Source: Flavobacteriales bacterium (lineage in GTDB: Bacteria > Bacteroidota > Bacteroidia > Flavobacteriales_D > Crocinitomicaceae). Taken from it: a stretch of 64,000 bases of DNA. Made by a program: the position numbers and the translations under genes. This document shows positions 17,221 to 26,482 of the stretch, one piece after another (the stretch's first letter is position 1; every line of letters starts with the position of its first letter). The notes beneath the pieces are model-generated. The model saw only the letters and a program-made list of their open reading frames with translations, had not been told where the DNA came from and made no database searches. The stretch covers positions 1-64,000 of the forward strand of contig CANFRV010000006.1 of NCBI GenBank assembly GCA_947449575.1, written 5' to 3'.

Positions 17221-17893
17221 TTAAAAATCAATTAAATTTAACGTCAAATAATCTGCTAATATGTTCAATCGAAAAATATCTTCTTTAAACTTATTTTTGT
17301 TAGATAATTCAGATAGGTAGTCTACAAAGCCATAAGGCAACGAAAAAAGCAATCTAGAAATAGGTTGCTTTTTGTCATTTATACCCATTGTATCCCTTGA
17401 TAATGCTGAACTAATCAAAAAAAGATTTACATTTTTGGTTAGATATCGCCTATTTTTAATGTCCAATGACAAAACTTCTGGAAACACTAATTCTTGTGTT
17501 CTCTTTTTTACCTCGATGTTATTTAAACCCCAGTATTTACTGATGTTTGAAACTACATCAACTGACATATCAATGTATTTATCTAGGTTAGATATTTTTG
17601 AATCCGTTTGAATTAACTTTAGTTTCAAATCTTCTATCTTACCTTCTAATTTTGATTTTAGTACGTTATAAATCTTTTTATCATCTATTAAACCTTTTGC
17701 ATTTCTAACTACCTTTTACAACATCACCATCCAACAATTTATGAGCTACCAATCCAGCATAAAATAGATTTCTCCATATATCACTCAATGCTAGAAGTTT
17801 CCACTGCCATACCATTTTATTATTTCCCCTGGGCAGCAGATTAGAAATGTGAAATCTTTTTAAGTATTCCAATATACTATTTTCCATTTTCAA
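17221..17893 (-). pseudogene. Decayed large serine recombinase
   Basis: Two fragments in the same order as the intact enzyme at 118-1686. The 5' piece (17893-17705) preserves MVWQWK...LSDIWRNLFYAGLVAHKLLDGDVVKGS, matching WQWK...LSDMWRKPFYCGVSVHRLLEGEAVMGN. After a stop, the 3' piece (from about 17691 on) preserves the coiled coil and the tail NISKYWGLNNIEVKKRTQEL...DIKNRRYLTKNVN. The catalytic N-terminal domain and the zinc ribbon are gone. The tail continues about 60 residues beyond that of the intact enzyme. It marks an older integration at or near the right edge of the island. Confidence 0.8.
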
Positions 17894-17927
17894 TCGTATT
17901 AAGGAGAGTAACTAAAACCAAAACGCT

Positions 17928-18593
17928 ATGAAAAAAGTAATTCTAATAATTGTTCTGCTGCTGAATGTTTATTTTCAAGCCCATTCACAGATATATTCAT
18001 ACACTGGCAAGGCTTGGGGTTTTAGTACTTCTCTTCAACCGTTTATTTGTTTATATCAGAAAAATGCAAAATTACAATGCGATGCATTTTCTGGGTCACT
18101 TGCTTTTTCAAAGAAAATAGCGAAAGGAATCTATCCTACAATTGGTTATTCATTTACAAAAACAACGCAAGAAAAAAATACTAATGGAGAGAGAATTGAC
18201 GGTAATGCTTTAGGTTTTAATGTGGGGCATTCTATAAACTCTTCAATTTTAATTCAAAAACATTTGCTTGTAACGCAAAGCAGACGTATTTCATCTGGCT
18301 GTTTCGTGCAAAGTTTGAGTTTAATTGTAGCGCCCGAATATAATTATATGTTCATTGATGGCAATCGAACAAATGTGTCAAAGGGCGAGTTTGCATTAAA
18401 AGCAGGAATTTGTTTATTTAATAGTTACTCAGGTACTGTTTCTAGAAATGTGTTGTGGGATTTGTATTATAGAAAAGGATTTACTCCTATCGTTGCGTAT
18501 GATGATCAGTTTGGGAAACAACAATTTTACAAAGATGAAATTGGAATTCAAGTAAGATATATCTTTCGTCAACGCTACGATTTTAGCAAATAA
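17928..18593 (+). CDS. Putative outer-membrane beta-barrel protein
   Basis: 221 aa with a signal peptide (MKKVILIIVLLLNVYFQAHSQ). The mature part alternates polar and aromatic or aliphatic residues in strand-like stretches (SLAFSKKIAKGIYPTIGYSF, ALGFNVGHSI, EIGIQVRYIF), consistent with a small outer-membrane barrel. The terminal RYDF is compatible with outer-membrane insertion, although it is followed by Ser-Lys. It starts 34 bp beyond the recombinase remnant and is the first gene outside the presumed island. No specific family was recognised. Confidence 0.55.
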   Translation: MKKVILIIVLLLNVYFQAHSQIYSYTGKAWGFSTSLQPFICLYQKNAKLQCDAFSGSLAFSKKIAKGIYPTIGYSFTKTTQEKNTNGERIDGNALGFNVGHSINSSILIQKHLLVTQSRRISSGCFVQSLSLIVAPEYNYMFIDGNRTNVSKGEFALKAGICLFNSYSGTVSRNVLWDLYYRKGFTPIVAYDDQFGKQQFYKDEIGIQVRYIFRQRYDFSK

Positions 18594-18683
18594 ATAAGGT
18601 ACTATGGTATTTTTATCATCGATAATGAGTAGATCTTCTCAAAAATAAACCTAAATTTAGCATCTATCTAATAAATTTGGAGA

Positions 18684-18809
18684 ATGGCAAGAATTTCATC
18701 ACTGCATACTGAACTTTTCAAAATTCAAGTATTAACTGGCTTGGAATTAAAAATGAAAAAATTGGTAAGTAGCAATTTTGAAGGTTTTTCTCATAAAGAA
18801 ATGATATGA
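18684..18809 (+). CDS. Small 41-aa protein translationally coupled to the SDR gene
   Basis: A short ORF of 41 codons starting MARISSLHTELFKIQVLTGL and ending at TGA 18809. Its end overlaps the start of the next gene in an ATATGA arrangement: the SDR ATG is at 18806-18808 and the stop at 18807-18809. A purine-rich GGAGA lies just upstream of its ATG. The coupling makes real translation likely. It has a helical, weakly amphipathic composition with no membrane segment. It could be a small partner protein or a leader that sets SDR translation. I do not recognise it. Confidence 0.5.
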   Translation: MARISSLHTELFKIQVLTGLELKMKKLVSSNFEGFSHKEMI

Positions 18810-19804
18810 TTTTAGTTACAGGAGGAACTGGATTATTGGGGAGTCATTTACTTTTTAAATTGACAGAAAAAAATAGTCGTATCAAAGCACTTTTTAGAAA
18901 TGAAAAAAAAATAGAAGTCGTGCGCCGATTATTCATTTACTATGACCCTGTGAATGGCCAGAATAGATTTGATACGATTGAGTGGGTTCTATGTGATGTT
19001 CTTGATGTTATCAACTTGCATGAGACAATGGTCGACTGCCAATACGTATATCATTGTGCAGCAATTGTTTCTTTTCAAAAGCGTGATTTTTTCGCAATGA
19101 TGAAAACAAATAGACAAGGCACAGCAAATATTGTAAACAGTTGTCTTGAAAATGGGATTCTTAAATTATGCTACGTTAGTTCAACAGCAGCAATTGGTGG
19201 TGAAGGAGAAGTGTCAATTTCAGAAGAAACTAAATGGAAACAATCTCCTCAAACTTCAGGATATTCTATTACAAAATATTCTGCAGAAAAAGAGGTTTGG
19301 CGAGGAGTTGAAGAAGGATTGGATGTTGTAATTGTCAATCCATGTGTAATTATTGGTGCTGGCGATTGGAATGAAAGTTCTTTAACCATTTTTAAAACCA
19401 TTGCATCTGGATTAACATTTTATACCAACGGGGCAAATGCTTTTGTTGATGTTCGAGATGTATCTGATATCATGGTTCAATTGATGGAAAGCGCTATTAA
19501 AAATGAACGCTTTTTATGTATCGGGGAAAATAATTCATTTAAAAACCTCTTTGATTTAATTGCCTTAAAATTGAATAAAAAAGCGCCTTCTGTATTAATT
19601 AAGCCATGGTTAATGGGTATTACGTGGCGTTTCATTTGGCTTTTCACAACCCTTCTAGGTAAGAAGTCTGCCATTACGAGAGAAACGGCCAGAAGTGCAT
19701 TTGGTACTACGATTTATGAATCATCCAAAATCAAAAAACAGTTGAATTTTCAATTTCGTTCCTTACATGAAATGGTCGAAAATGCGATCAAAGGGAGGAT
19801 GTAA
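18806..19804 (+). CDS. NAD(P)-dependent epimerase/dehydratase (extended SDR)
   Basis: 332 aa. The N-terminal Rossmann motif GGTGLLG (residues 6-12) binds NAD(P), and the catalytic pair is in YSITK (Tyr153, Lys157), with Ser residues in YVSSTAAIGG at 123-132. The IIGAGDW and FVDVRDVSD segments are typical of the dihydroflavonol-4-reductase-like branch. It probably reduces or epimerises a small carbonyl or sugar nucleotide; the substrate cannot be read from sequence. It is coupled to the 41-aa ORF and stands apart from the downstream sulfur-metabolism gene. Confidence 0.85.
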   Translation: MILVTGGTGLLGSHLLFKLTEKNSRIKALFRNEKKIEVVRRLFIYYDPVNGQNRFDTIEWVLCDVLDVINLHETMVDCQYVYHCAAIVSFQKRDFFAMMKTNRQGTANIVNSCLENGILKLCYVSSTAAIGGEGEVSISEETKWKQSPQTSGYSITKYSAEKEVWRGVEEGLDVVIVNPCVIIGAGDWNESSLTIFKTIASGLTFYTNGANAFVDVRDVSDIMVQLMESAIKNERFLCIGENNSFKNLFDLIALKLNKKAPSVLIKPWLMGITWRFIWLFTTLLGKKSAITRETARSAFGTTIYESSKIKKQLNFQFRSLHEMVENAIKGRM

Positions 19805-19897
19805 TTTTATAACCTCAGTTGTTTAATTTCATTCGGTAAATGATAATAAGATAAAAACAACGTTAGTATCCGATCAATTTTTACCTTGTTATTGTTG

Positions 19898-19930
19898 AAT
19901 CGAGAAATAATTTATAATTCTTTCTCGATT
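19898..19930. repeat. 10-bp inverted repeat upstream of the transsulfuration gene
   Basis: AATCGAGAAA (19898-19907) and TTTCTCGATT (19921-19930) are exact reverse complements with a 13-base spacer, about 100 bp before the cystathionine gamma-synthase/lyase start. No T-run follows. It may be an operator or leader hairpin, or a terminator for the SDR gene. Confidence 0.4.
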
Positions 19931-20026
19931 GCTAAAGTACTACATAGCTTGCAACGTGTTTGTTTTTGATGCTTTTTCTATTAATTTTACGCTACCAAAA
20001 ACAAAATAAACACAATACTAATAATT

Positions 20027-21166
20027 ATGAAATTCGGTACAAAAGCAATACATGCTGGTGTTCATCCAGATGAATCAACAGGCGCAATTATGACACCAAT
20101 CTATCAAACATCAACGTATGTGCAAGATGGCGTTGGGAATCATAAAGGATACGAGTACTCTCGAACTTTAAATCCAACGCGTCATGCCTTAGAAAAAAAT
20201 ATTGCGGCCATTGAAAACGGGAAGCATGGTGCTTGTTTTGGTTCTGGTTTAGCAGCGATTGATTGCGTTATTAAAATGTTGAATCCTGGCGATGAGGTAA
20301 TTTCTACAAATGATTTATACGGAGGTTCATATCGACTTTTCAATACTATTTTTGGAAAATATGGAATTAAATTTCATTACGTTGGTATGGAGAATCCCGG
20401 GGCTGTTGAGGCATTGGTAAATGAAAATACAAAATTGATATGGGTTGAAACTCCGACAAACCCTATGATGAATATTATCGATATCGAAGCAATGGCTAAA
20501 ATTGCTAAAAAGGCAAATGCTTGGCTTTGTGTTGATAATACATTCGCTACTCCTTATTTACAAAATCCGTTGGATTTAGGGGCTGATATTGTAATGCACT
20601 CGGTAACAAAATATCTTGGTGGTCACTCCGATGTTGTGATGGGTGCTTTGGTCACTTCAGATGATGCGATTGCAGGGGAAATGTATCGAATTCAAAATTC
20701 ATCGGGTGCAGTGTGTGGTCCAATGGATTCATTTTTAGTACTTCGTGGAATTAAAACACTTCATTTACGTGTTCAACGTCATTGTGAAAATGGAGTTGTT
20801 GTTGCTCATTTCTTAGCAACTCATCCAAAAGTTGATAAAGTATATTGGCCAGGGTTTGAAACGCATCCGAATCATGCAGTAGCCAAAAAGCAAATGCGTG
20901 GGTTTGGGGGAATGATTTCCTTTACGTTAAAAGGAAACAAAATAGAAGATGCACACAGAATTGTGAAAGATATGAAGATTTTTGTTTTAGCGGAATCGTT
21001 AGGCGGTGTTGAATCTTTAATTGGTCATCCAGCAACAATGACACATGCGTCCATTCCAAAAGAAGAAAGAGAAAAAACAGGAGTGGTAGATTCTTTAATT
21101 CGCTTAAGTGTAGGAATCGAAGATGTGGAAGATTTAATAGAAGATTTAAAACAAGCGCTGGCTTAA
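20027..21166 (+). CDS. Cystathionine gamma-synthase/lyase family PLP enzyme
   Basis: 379 aa, the usual length of the Cys/Met-metabolism PLP family (MetB, MccB/CTH). The cofactor lysine is Lys195 in SVTKYLGGHSD; Asp170 (CVDNTFATPY) pairs with the PLP ring nitrogen, and YSRTLNPTR (44-52) supplies the phosphate-binding Tyr/Arg. The SLGGVESLIGHPATMTH motif is intact. It either makes cystathionine from an activated homoserine and cysteine, or cleaves cystathionine to cysteine; sequence reading does not separate the two. It is a single-gene unit closed by a strong terminator. metK and mtnB in the same window belong to the same sulfur network. Confidence 0.88.
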   Translation: MKFGTKAIHAGVHPDESTGAIMTPIYQTSTYVQDGVGNHKGYEYSRTLNPTRHALEKNIAAIENGKHGACFGSGLAAIDCVIKMLNPGDEVISTNDLYGGSYRLFNTIFGKYGIKFHYVGMENPGAVEALVNENTKLIWVETPTNPMMNIIDIEAMAKIAKKANAWLCVDNTFATPYLQNPLDLGADIVMHSVTKYLGGHSDVVMGALVTSDDAIAGEMYRIQNSSGAVCGPMDSFLVLRGIKTLHLRVQRHCENGVVVAHFLATHPKVDKVYWPGFETHPNHAVAKKQMRGFGGMISFTLKGNKIEDAHRIVKDMKIFVLAESLGGVESLIGHPATMTHASIPKEEREKTGVVDSLIRLSVGIEDVEDLIEDLKQALA

Positions 21167-21185
21167 TAAAATGGAACTAGTGTGA

Positions 21186-21219
21186 ATCCACGATTGAGTT
21201 TCTCGATCGTGGATTTTTT
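21186..21219 (+). terminator. Rho-independent terminator after the transsulfuration gene
   Basis: A 13-bp stem (ATCCACGATTGAG / CTCGATCGTGGAT, with one G-U pair) and a 3-base loop, followed by TTTTTT. It begins 20 bp after the stop codon. Confidence 0.9.
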
Positions 21220-21249
21220 ATTTATAATTGGAAAAAACACTTCATTCCT

Positions 21250-24200
21250 CTAATGCGCATTTACTTCTTCCAATGCTTCTTCTCCAATAGTGTCGCAATG
21301 AAAATGTCCTTTTTTCTTTTTTAGAAAAGGTTGTTTTGAATCGCCTTCTTCATTGGATTCAAGCATTTTTGAAATAATTCTTGCTTTTTCTTCTTGATTT
21401 TTTATTTGCATCACTGAATCGCGCTCCATATCATAGAGGATTTCTCCATCAATAACAGTCATCTGAACTTTTGCTTCAATACTGAGCGGGTTGTCGGTCC
21501 ACAGCACAATATCAGCATCTTTCCCAACCAACAAACTTCCCATTTTTGTATCTAAATGGAGTAATTTTGCAGGATTGAGTGTCACCATCTTCCAAGCCTC
21601 TTCTTCAGACATTCCGCCATATTTAACACTTTTTGCCGCTTCTTGATTTAGCCTTCTTCCCATTTCTGCATCATCCGAATTAATCGCTACGACTACTCCT
21701 TGATCTGACATAATTTTAGCATTGTAAGGAATGGCATCATTTACTTCAAATTTATACGCCCACCAATCTGAAAAAGTAGAGGCACCTGCTCCATGTGCGG
21801 CCATTTTATCAGCGACTTTGTATCCTTCCAAAATATGAGTAAAAGTATTTACTTTGAATCCCATGGAATCAGCAACGTGCATTAACATCATAATTTCAGA
21901 TTGCACATAGGAATGACAGGTTATAAATCGTTCATGGTTTAAAATTTCCCATAAAGCTTCTAGTTCCAAGTCTTTTCTTGGAGCAACTCTAGCATTTTTA
22001 TTCCCTTCCTTGTAGCTAACCCATTCGTTATGATAAGCGTTTGCACGTGTAAATCCATCATAAAAAATTTGTTCTACACCCATTCTCGTCTGAGGAAAAC
22101 GTACACCATCTCCATAATTTGATTGTTTTACATTCTCGCCCAAGGCACACTTAATAAATTTAGGTGCATTTGGAATCAACATATCATTGGGTGAATATCC
22201 CCATTTCAGTTTTATTAAAGCGGATTGACCTCCAATGGTGTTGGCAGAACCATGCAATAATTGCGCTGCGGTAACACCACCTGCAATTTGACGGTAAATG
22301 GAAATATCGTCATTGGTAACTACTTCGCTGACATTAACTTCCGCAGTTATCGATTGCCCGCCTTCATTAACACCTTTTGAAATGGCAATATGAGAATGCT
22401 CGTCAATAATCCCAGAAGTAACATGTTGTCCATTTGCGTCCATTTCTACTGCCCCCAACGGAACTGTAAAATCGTCTGTTCCTACATAGGTAATCTTACC
22501 TTTTTCACAAACAATCGTTGCCTTTTTTAAAATTCCTTCTTTTTCGTTGGTCCAAATGGTCGCATTTCTAATTACAAGTGGTTTATTTCCTGGCAAACTG
22601 TCAAAGCCATACGCCATGTTCGGATACCAAATTTTTGAATTGAAGGTAGAATCTATTTTAACTTTAGTACTTTCATTCGTTGCTTTTGGGTCTTTAGAAT
22701 TTTTAATGGCTGACCATTTTATCCATTTTCCCGTTGGTAATATTCCATCTCCTTCAAATATCCCTAATTTACTATTAACAACGCCATGAAGGTTAACGCT
22801 TCCTTTCCAATTTTTATCATCAACATTGAACTGAATAGTTACGTCATTATCAATTAATTTTGTATTTGCTGTGGCAAAAACGGTATCGATTTTAGTAATT
22901 CCAGTTCTGAGATCTGTCGTTTGTTTAAGCGTTAGTACTTTTCCAATGGGATGATCAAGGGTTCCTGTATATTCCAGCGGATATTGAAAACCTTCCACTA
23001 AGATATTGTATTTTCCTCGCAGATCATGAGAAATTGTCTCCTCGAATACTTTTTGCACTCCAAGGATCCATGTTTCCATCACTTTGGCCTCTTCCTCAAA
23101 TGGATTCTTGTCAAAAACCGTAAAACTAGCTTTTTTACCTACTTCAATGCTTCCAAAATCTTTTTCAATTTTTAGGAGTTTGGCCGGTTCAAGTGTTAAT
23201 GCGTTCAATGCTTGTGACGCAGTAAAACCTCTTTCAATCGATTTTCGCATATTTTTCCAGAAACTTTCTGCGTTTTTTTGACCAAAGGAAGAAATGGAAA
23301 AAGAAATTTTATTTTGAGCTAATAAAAACGGATTCGAAGGTGCTAAGTCCCAATGCTTCAATTCGCTCAAGGGTATTTCTTTTGAAACATATGGATCCTG
23401 AATCTCAAATGCTTCAGGGAAGTTTAATGGAATAATCAGGTGATTTTTAATAGATTTTAGCTGATCAATAACCGCATACTCATCTCCAGAACCGAAAATC
23501 GAAAAATTATAATTGAATTCACTTCCAATTTTTGCCGCTCGGAATATTTCCCATTTATCTTCTACTTTAAAGATCATCGGAAGGAGTACTTGTTTTTCTA
23601 ATGCGTTTAAGGAAAGATTTCCTTCCAATTTAGTTGAATTTACATACCATTGGAGGTCATAAAAAGCTTGACGAAGTAAGGCAATACTTCCCATTTGTGA
23701 GGATGGATATGTTTGAGTGGAAGTTCCTGTTTTAAAAGAGAAAAAACTAGCCGCTGAAGGTTGAATCATTTGTTGATTAATAGCTGCATCGCCCAAAGAA
23801 ACCAATGCCCCCGTTCCTCTTGCAATTCCATCTTGAACATGGGTTACCGCTAATCCAAATCCCATTTTTATCAGTTCATCATTGGCTTTCGCATTGATTT
23901 CATAGATGGAACTGGCTTCTATCTCTGGATGTATACTTTCGTTCCAATAATAAGATCCTTTCTTAGTGGTTTCAATTGAATTTTTATTTCTGTAAGAAGT
24001 CAAGCCCTTTGATTCTTGCAATCCAACGCTGCTGTAGCTTTCAATAAATGCTGGAATAATTGTCTTTCCTGAATAATCGATGATTACGGCATCTTTAGGA
24101 GCAGAGACAGTTATTCCTACTTCAATTATTTCATTATTTTTTATTAATATCGAGCCATTTTTAATTGTTTTCGTTGGAGAAACTAGTATCGTAGCATTTT

Positions 24201-24309
24201 TTAAAACATAAGAGGATGAAATGGATGCTTTTAAGCCATTCGTAGGAGCAATATCTTGACAGTAAACGGTCGAAATATAAAGTGTAATGACGGATAAAAA
24301 GTATTTCAT
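21250..24309 (-). CDS. Very large secreted amidohydrolase, two-domain
   Basis: About 1019 aa. The start at 24309 is preferred because the signal peptide (MKYFLSVITLYISTVYCQ) begins there; an ATG at 24327 adds six basic residues. Two tandem amidohydrolase/imidazolonepropionase-like halves are present. In the first, the expected metal HxH is replaced (IIPAFIESYSS, about residue 90), so it is probably inactive. The second keeps IIDEHSH (His about 638 and 640), later His positions (FITCHSYVQSE, NTFTHILEG) and the INSDDAEM Asp. Both halves keep the ...NPAKLL...G.I.VGK.A closing motif. A periplasmic metal-dependent hydrolase of cyclic amides or peptides is likely; the substrate is unknown. Confidence 0.85.
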   Translation of the reverse strand: MKYFLSVITLYISTVYCQDIAPTNGLKASISSSYVLKNATILVSPTKTIKNGSILIKNNEIIEVGITVSAPKDAVIIDYSGKTIIPAFIESYSSVGLQESKGLTSYRNKNSIETTKKGSYYWNESIHPEIEASSIYEINAKANDELIKMGFGLAVTHVQDGIARGTGALVSLGDAAINQQMIQPSAASFFSFKTGTSTQTYPSSQMGSIALLRQAFYDLQWYVNSTKLEGNLSLNALEKQVLLPMIFKVEDKWEIFRAAKIGSEFNYNFSIFGSGDEYAVIDQLKSIKNHLIIPLNFPEAFEIQDPYVSKEIPLSELKHWDLAPSNPFLLAQNKISFSISSFGQKNAESFWKNMRKSIERGFTASQALNALTLEPAKLLKIEKDFGSIEVGKKASFTVFDKNPFEEEAKVMETWILGVQKVFEETISHDLRGKYNILVEGFQYPLEYTGTLDHPIGKVLTLKQTTDLRTGITKIDTVFATANTKLIDNDVTIQFNVDDKNWKGSVNLHGVVNSKLGIFEGDGILPTGKWIKWSAIKNSKDPKATNESTKVKIDSTFNSKIWYPNMAYGFDSLPGNKPLVIRNATIWTNEKEGILKKATIVCEKGKITYVGTDDFTVPLGAVEMDANGQHVTSGIIDEHSHIAISKGVNEGGQSITAEVNVSEVVTNDDISIYRQIAGGVTAAQLLHGSANTIGGQSALIKLKWGYSPNDMLIPNAPKFIKCALGENVKQSNYGDGVRFPQTRMGVEQIFYDGFTRANAYHNEWVSYKEGNKNARVAPRKDLELEALWEILNHERFITCHSYVQSEIMMLMHVADSMGFKVNTFTHILEGYKVADKMAAHGAGASTFSDWWAYKFEVNDAIPYNAKIMSDQGVVVAINSDDAEMGRRLNQEAAKSVKYGGMSEEEAWKMVTLNPAKLLHLDTKMGSLLVGKDADIVLWTDNPLSIEAKVQMTVIDGEILYDMERDSVMQIKNQEEKARIISKMLESNEEGDSKQPFLKKKKGHFHCDTIGEEALEEVNAH

Positions 24310-24396
24310 AGTTTTTTTACATCTCATAAGATGGTGAAATTAGTGAAAAGCAATTAATTGTTTACTATTTCTAGTAGGTCAATTGGTCTTTTTGCT

Positions 24397-24404
24397 TATT
24401 TTTG
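24397..24404 (+). promoter_or_regulatory. Bacteroidota-type -7 box
   Basis: TATTTTTG fits the Bacteroidota TAnnTTTG consensus and lies 15 bp before the ATG of the cytochrome b-like gene. No convincing -33 TTG is seen at the usual distance, so only the -7 element is claimed. Confidence 0.4.
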
Positions 24405-24419
24405 TTAAAAACATAGATA

Positions 24420-24860
24420 ATGAACGATATACTTTTACACACACACTCTGTTTTTAGATGGGTGGCATTATTATTTTTAATTCTGGCAATTTTTAACGCA
24501 GTTGTACGAAAAAGCAAAGGTGAATATACAAATAGAGATAAAAAGCTCAATTTATTTGCAATGCTGTTTTTTCATATTCAAGCGTTAGGTGGTGTTTTCG
24601 TCTATTTAAATTCTTCCAGAGTTTCATTTGATGCAGGATGGATGAGAAACGCTGGATCCCGCTTTTTTACAATGGAACATGGATTATTAATGCTGGTGGC
24701 TGTCGTATTAATAACTATAGGAAGGAAAAAAGCTGAAAAATCACTTGCACCAATCGTGAAGCATAAAAAAATAGTTGCGTGGTACACAATTTCATTACTG
24801 ATCGTCTTATTATCAATCCCTTGGCCATTTAGGGAAGTTTGTAATGGAGCATGGTTTTAA
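24420..24860 (+). CDS. Cytochrome b-like small membrane protein
   Basis: 146 aa with four hydrophobic segments: roughly 10-28, 46-64, 84-102 and 117-135. It starts LLHTHSVFRWVALLFLILAI, and conserved-looking His residues sit at the membrane faces (HTHS, FFHIQ, MEHGL, KHKK). Proteins of this shape in Flavobacteriia are usually annotated as cytochrome B-like. The heme ligation is inferred. It overlaps a monoheme cytochrome c gene by 10 bp, which supports a redox role for the pair. Confidence 0.6.
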   Translation: MNDILLHTHSVFRWVALLFLILAIFNAVVRKSKGEYTNRDKKLNLFAMLFFHIQALGGVFVYLNSSRVSFDAGWMRNAGSRFFTMEHGLLMLVAVVLITIGRKKAEKSLAPIVKHKKIVAWYTISLLIVLLSIPWPFREVCNGAWF

Positions 24861-25174
24861 AGATTTTCATCGTAGGACTAGTTTTAAGCTGTCTTTCTTG
24901 TTCTTCTGACGCATCCATTGAACCTCTGGAGAATAAGCCTTTTACCGAAAGCGATGCCGCTAATTTATATACAGTAAAATGCAGTTCTTGCCATGGTTCG
25001 GATGGGAAATTAGGATTGTCCGGAGCGAAAGATTTATCTATCAGTAAATTGTCGGATGATCAGATTTTACAAACCATTAAAATGGGGAAAAATGTGATGC
25101 CTTCTTTTGAAGAATCGATTTCTGTTGAACAAATGAAAATGTTAATACCGGTTGTCAAATCACTAAGGAAATAA
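24851..25174 (+). CDS. Monoheme cytochrome c lipoprotein
   Basis: 107 aa. The signal sequence ends in a lipobox-like SCLSC (Cys17), so it is probably membrane-anchored in the periplasm. The heme site is CSSCH (Cys44, Cys47, His48) and Met83 in KNVMPSF is the likely sixth ligand, as in class I c-type cytochromes. It overlaps the cytochrome b-like gene by 10 bp, and its stop codon shares a base with the hflX start. It presumably transfers electrons in a short respiratory side chain; the partner is unproven. Confidence 0.85.
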   Translation: MVLKIFIVGLVLSCLSCSSDASIEPLENKPFTESDAANLYTVKCSSCHGSDGKLGLSGAKDLSISKLSDDQILQTIKMGKNVMPSFEESISVEQMKMLIPVVKSLRK

Positions 25175-26373
25175 TGGAAAACGGTCACATACTTATAGAT
25201 GCTGTTGAAGAAAGGTGCATTTTAGTAGGGGTAATTACCCAAAAAATGACTGAAGAATTAGCGCTTGAATATATTGAAGAATTGCGATTCTTAGCAGAAA
25301 CTGCTGGGGCAACTACGCAACATGTTTTTTTACAAAAAGTGACCATCGAAAACTCGAAGACCTTTGTTGGAACTGGTAAATTAGAGGAAATAAAAAGATA
25401 CGTTCTGGAAAATGAGATCGATTTAGCCATTTTTGACGATGAACTTTCTCCTTCTCAATTAAGAAATATTGAAACTTCTCTTCAAATAAAAGTACTTGAT
25501 CGAAATAATCTGATTTTAGATATTTTTGCTAGTCGTGCACGTACTTCTAGCGCAAAAACACAAGTGGAACTAGCGCAACTTCAATATTTATTGCCGCGAT
25601 TAACAAATCTTTGGACACATCTTGAACGTCAAAAAGGAGGAATCGGTATGCGTGGTCCGGGTGAAACTCAAATTGAAACAGATAGAAGAATTATTCACAC
25701 TAAAATTTCTCTTCTAAAAGAAAAATTAAAGGATATCGACAAACAAACAAGTATTCAAAGAGGTAACAGAGGACAATTAGTTCGTGCTGCGTTGGTTGGA
25801 TATACGAATGTTGGCAAAAGTACCTTGATGAATTTGTTGAGTAAATCTGAAGTTTTCGCTGAGAATAAGTTATTTGCAACCTTGGATACAACTGTTCGAA
25901 AAGTGGTTATTGAAAATCTCCCATTTTTATTAACCGATACAGTCGGTTTTATTCGAAAACTTCCGCACCAGTTGGTAGAATCATTTAAATCTACGTTGGA
26001 TGAGGTAAGAGAGGCTGATTTATTAATTCATATTTTGGATATTTCTCATGCTGGTTTCGAAGATCAATACCATGTCGTGAATGAAACGTTAGCGGAAATC
26101 GACAAAGTGGAAAAGCCAACGATTCTTGTATTTAATAAAATTGACGCCTACAAATATGTTCCTAAGGATGAATTGGATCCTTCTCCGATGCTGAAAGAAA
26201 ATTATTCCTTAGAGGAATTGAAACGCACATGGATGTCAAAACTAAATGGACAGCTGTGTGTTTTTATTTCTTGTCAAGAAAAAGAAAATATTGAAGAATT
26301 AAAAAAAGTAATATATGAGGAAGTAAAACGAATTTTTAAAGTTCGTTACCCTTACAATGACTTTCTATTTTAA
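25174..26373 (+). CDS. hflX: GTPase HflX
   Basis: 399 aa, a ribosome-associated GTPase that in other bacteria splits or rescues stalled 70S ribosomes under stress. The N-terminal HflX domain ends in the family signature GGIGMRGPGETQIETDRR. The G domain has G1 GYTNVGKST, G3 DTVGFIRKLP and G4 NKID. Length and motif order are normal. It overlaps the cytochrome c stop by one base, so it is read from the same message, although its function is unrelated to the upstream redox genes. Confidence 0.96.
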   Translation: MENGHILIDAVEERCILVGVITQKMTEELALEYIEELRFLAETAGATTQHVFLQKVTIENSKTFVGTGKLEEIKRYVLENEIDLAIFDDELSPSQLRNIETSLQIKVLDRNNLILDIFASRARTSSAKTQVELAQLQYLLPRLTNLWTHLERQKGGIGMRGPGETQIETDRRIIHTKISLLKEKLKDIDKQTSIQRGNRGQLVRAALVGYTNVGKSTLMNLLSKSEVFAENKLFATLDTTVRKVVIENLPFLLTDTVGFIRKLPHQLVESFKSTLDEVREADLLIHILDISHAGFEDQYHVVNETLAEIDKVEKPTILVFNKIDAYKYVPKDELDPSPMLKENYSLEELKRTWMSKLNGQLCVFISCQEKENIEELKKVIYEEVKRIFKVRYPYNDFLF

Positions 26374-26482
26374 AATGAATCGTACTAAATAGTGCAATAA
26401 AAATAGGTGTTCACGCATCGTCTTTATGCATAGATTTTTTATTTTTTAATAGCTTTATATTCACCAAAAAGACACCGATAAC

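Noticed and set aside
19898-20026. Possible SAM-type riboswitch before the cystathionine gamma-synthase/lyase gene
   Set aside because: A GCTAAAG word and a hairpin are present, but the order of elements does not match SAM-I or SAM-II consensus and no pseudoknot partner was found.
26461-26482. Weak GCAT...ATGC hairpin with T-runs after hflX (around 26414-26450) as a terminator
   Set aside because: The stem is only four to five base pairs, too weak to claim, although transcription probably ends in this gap.
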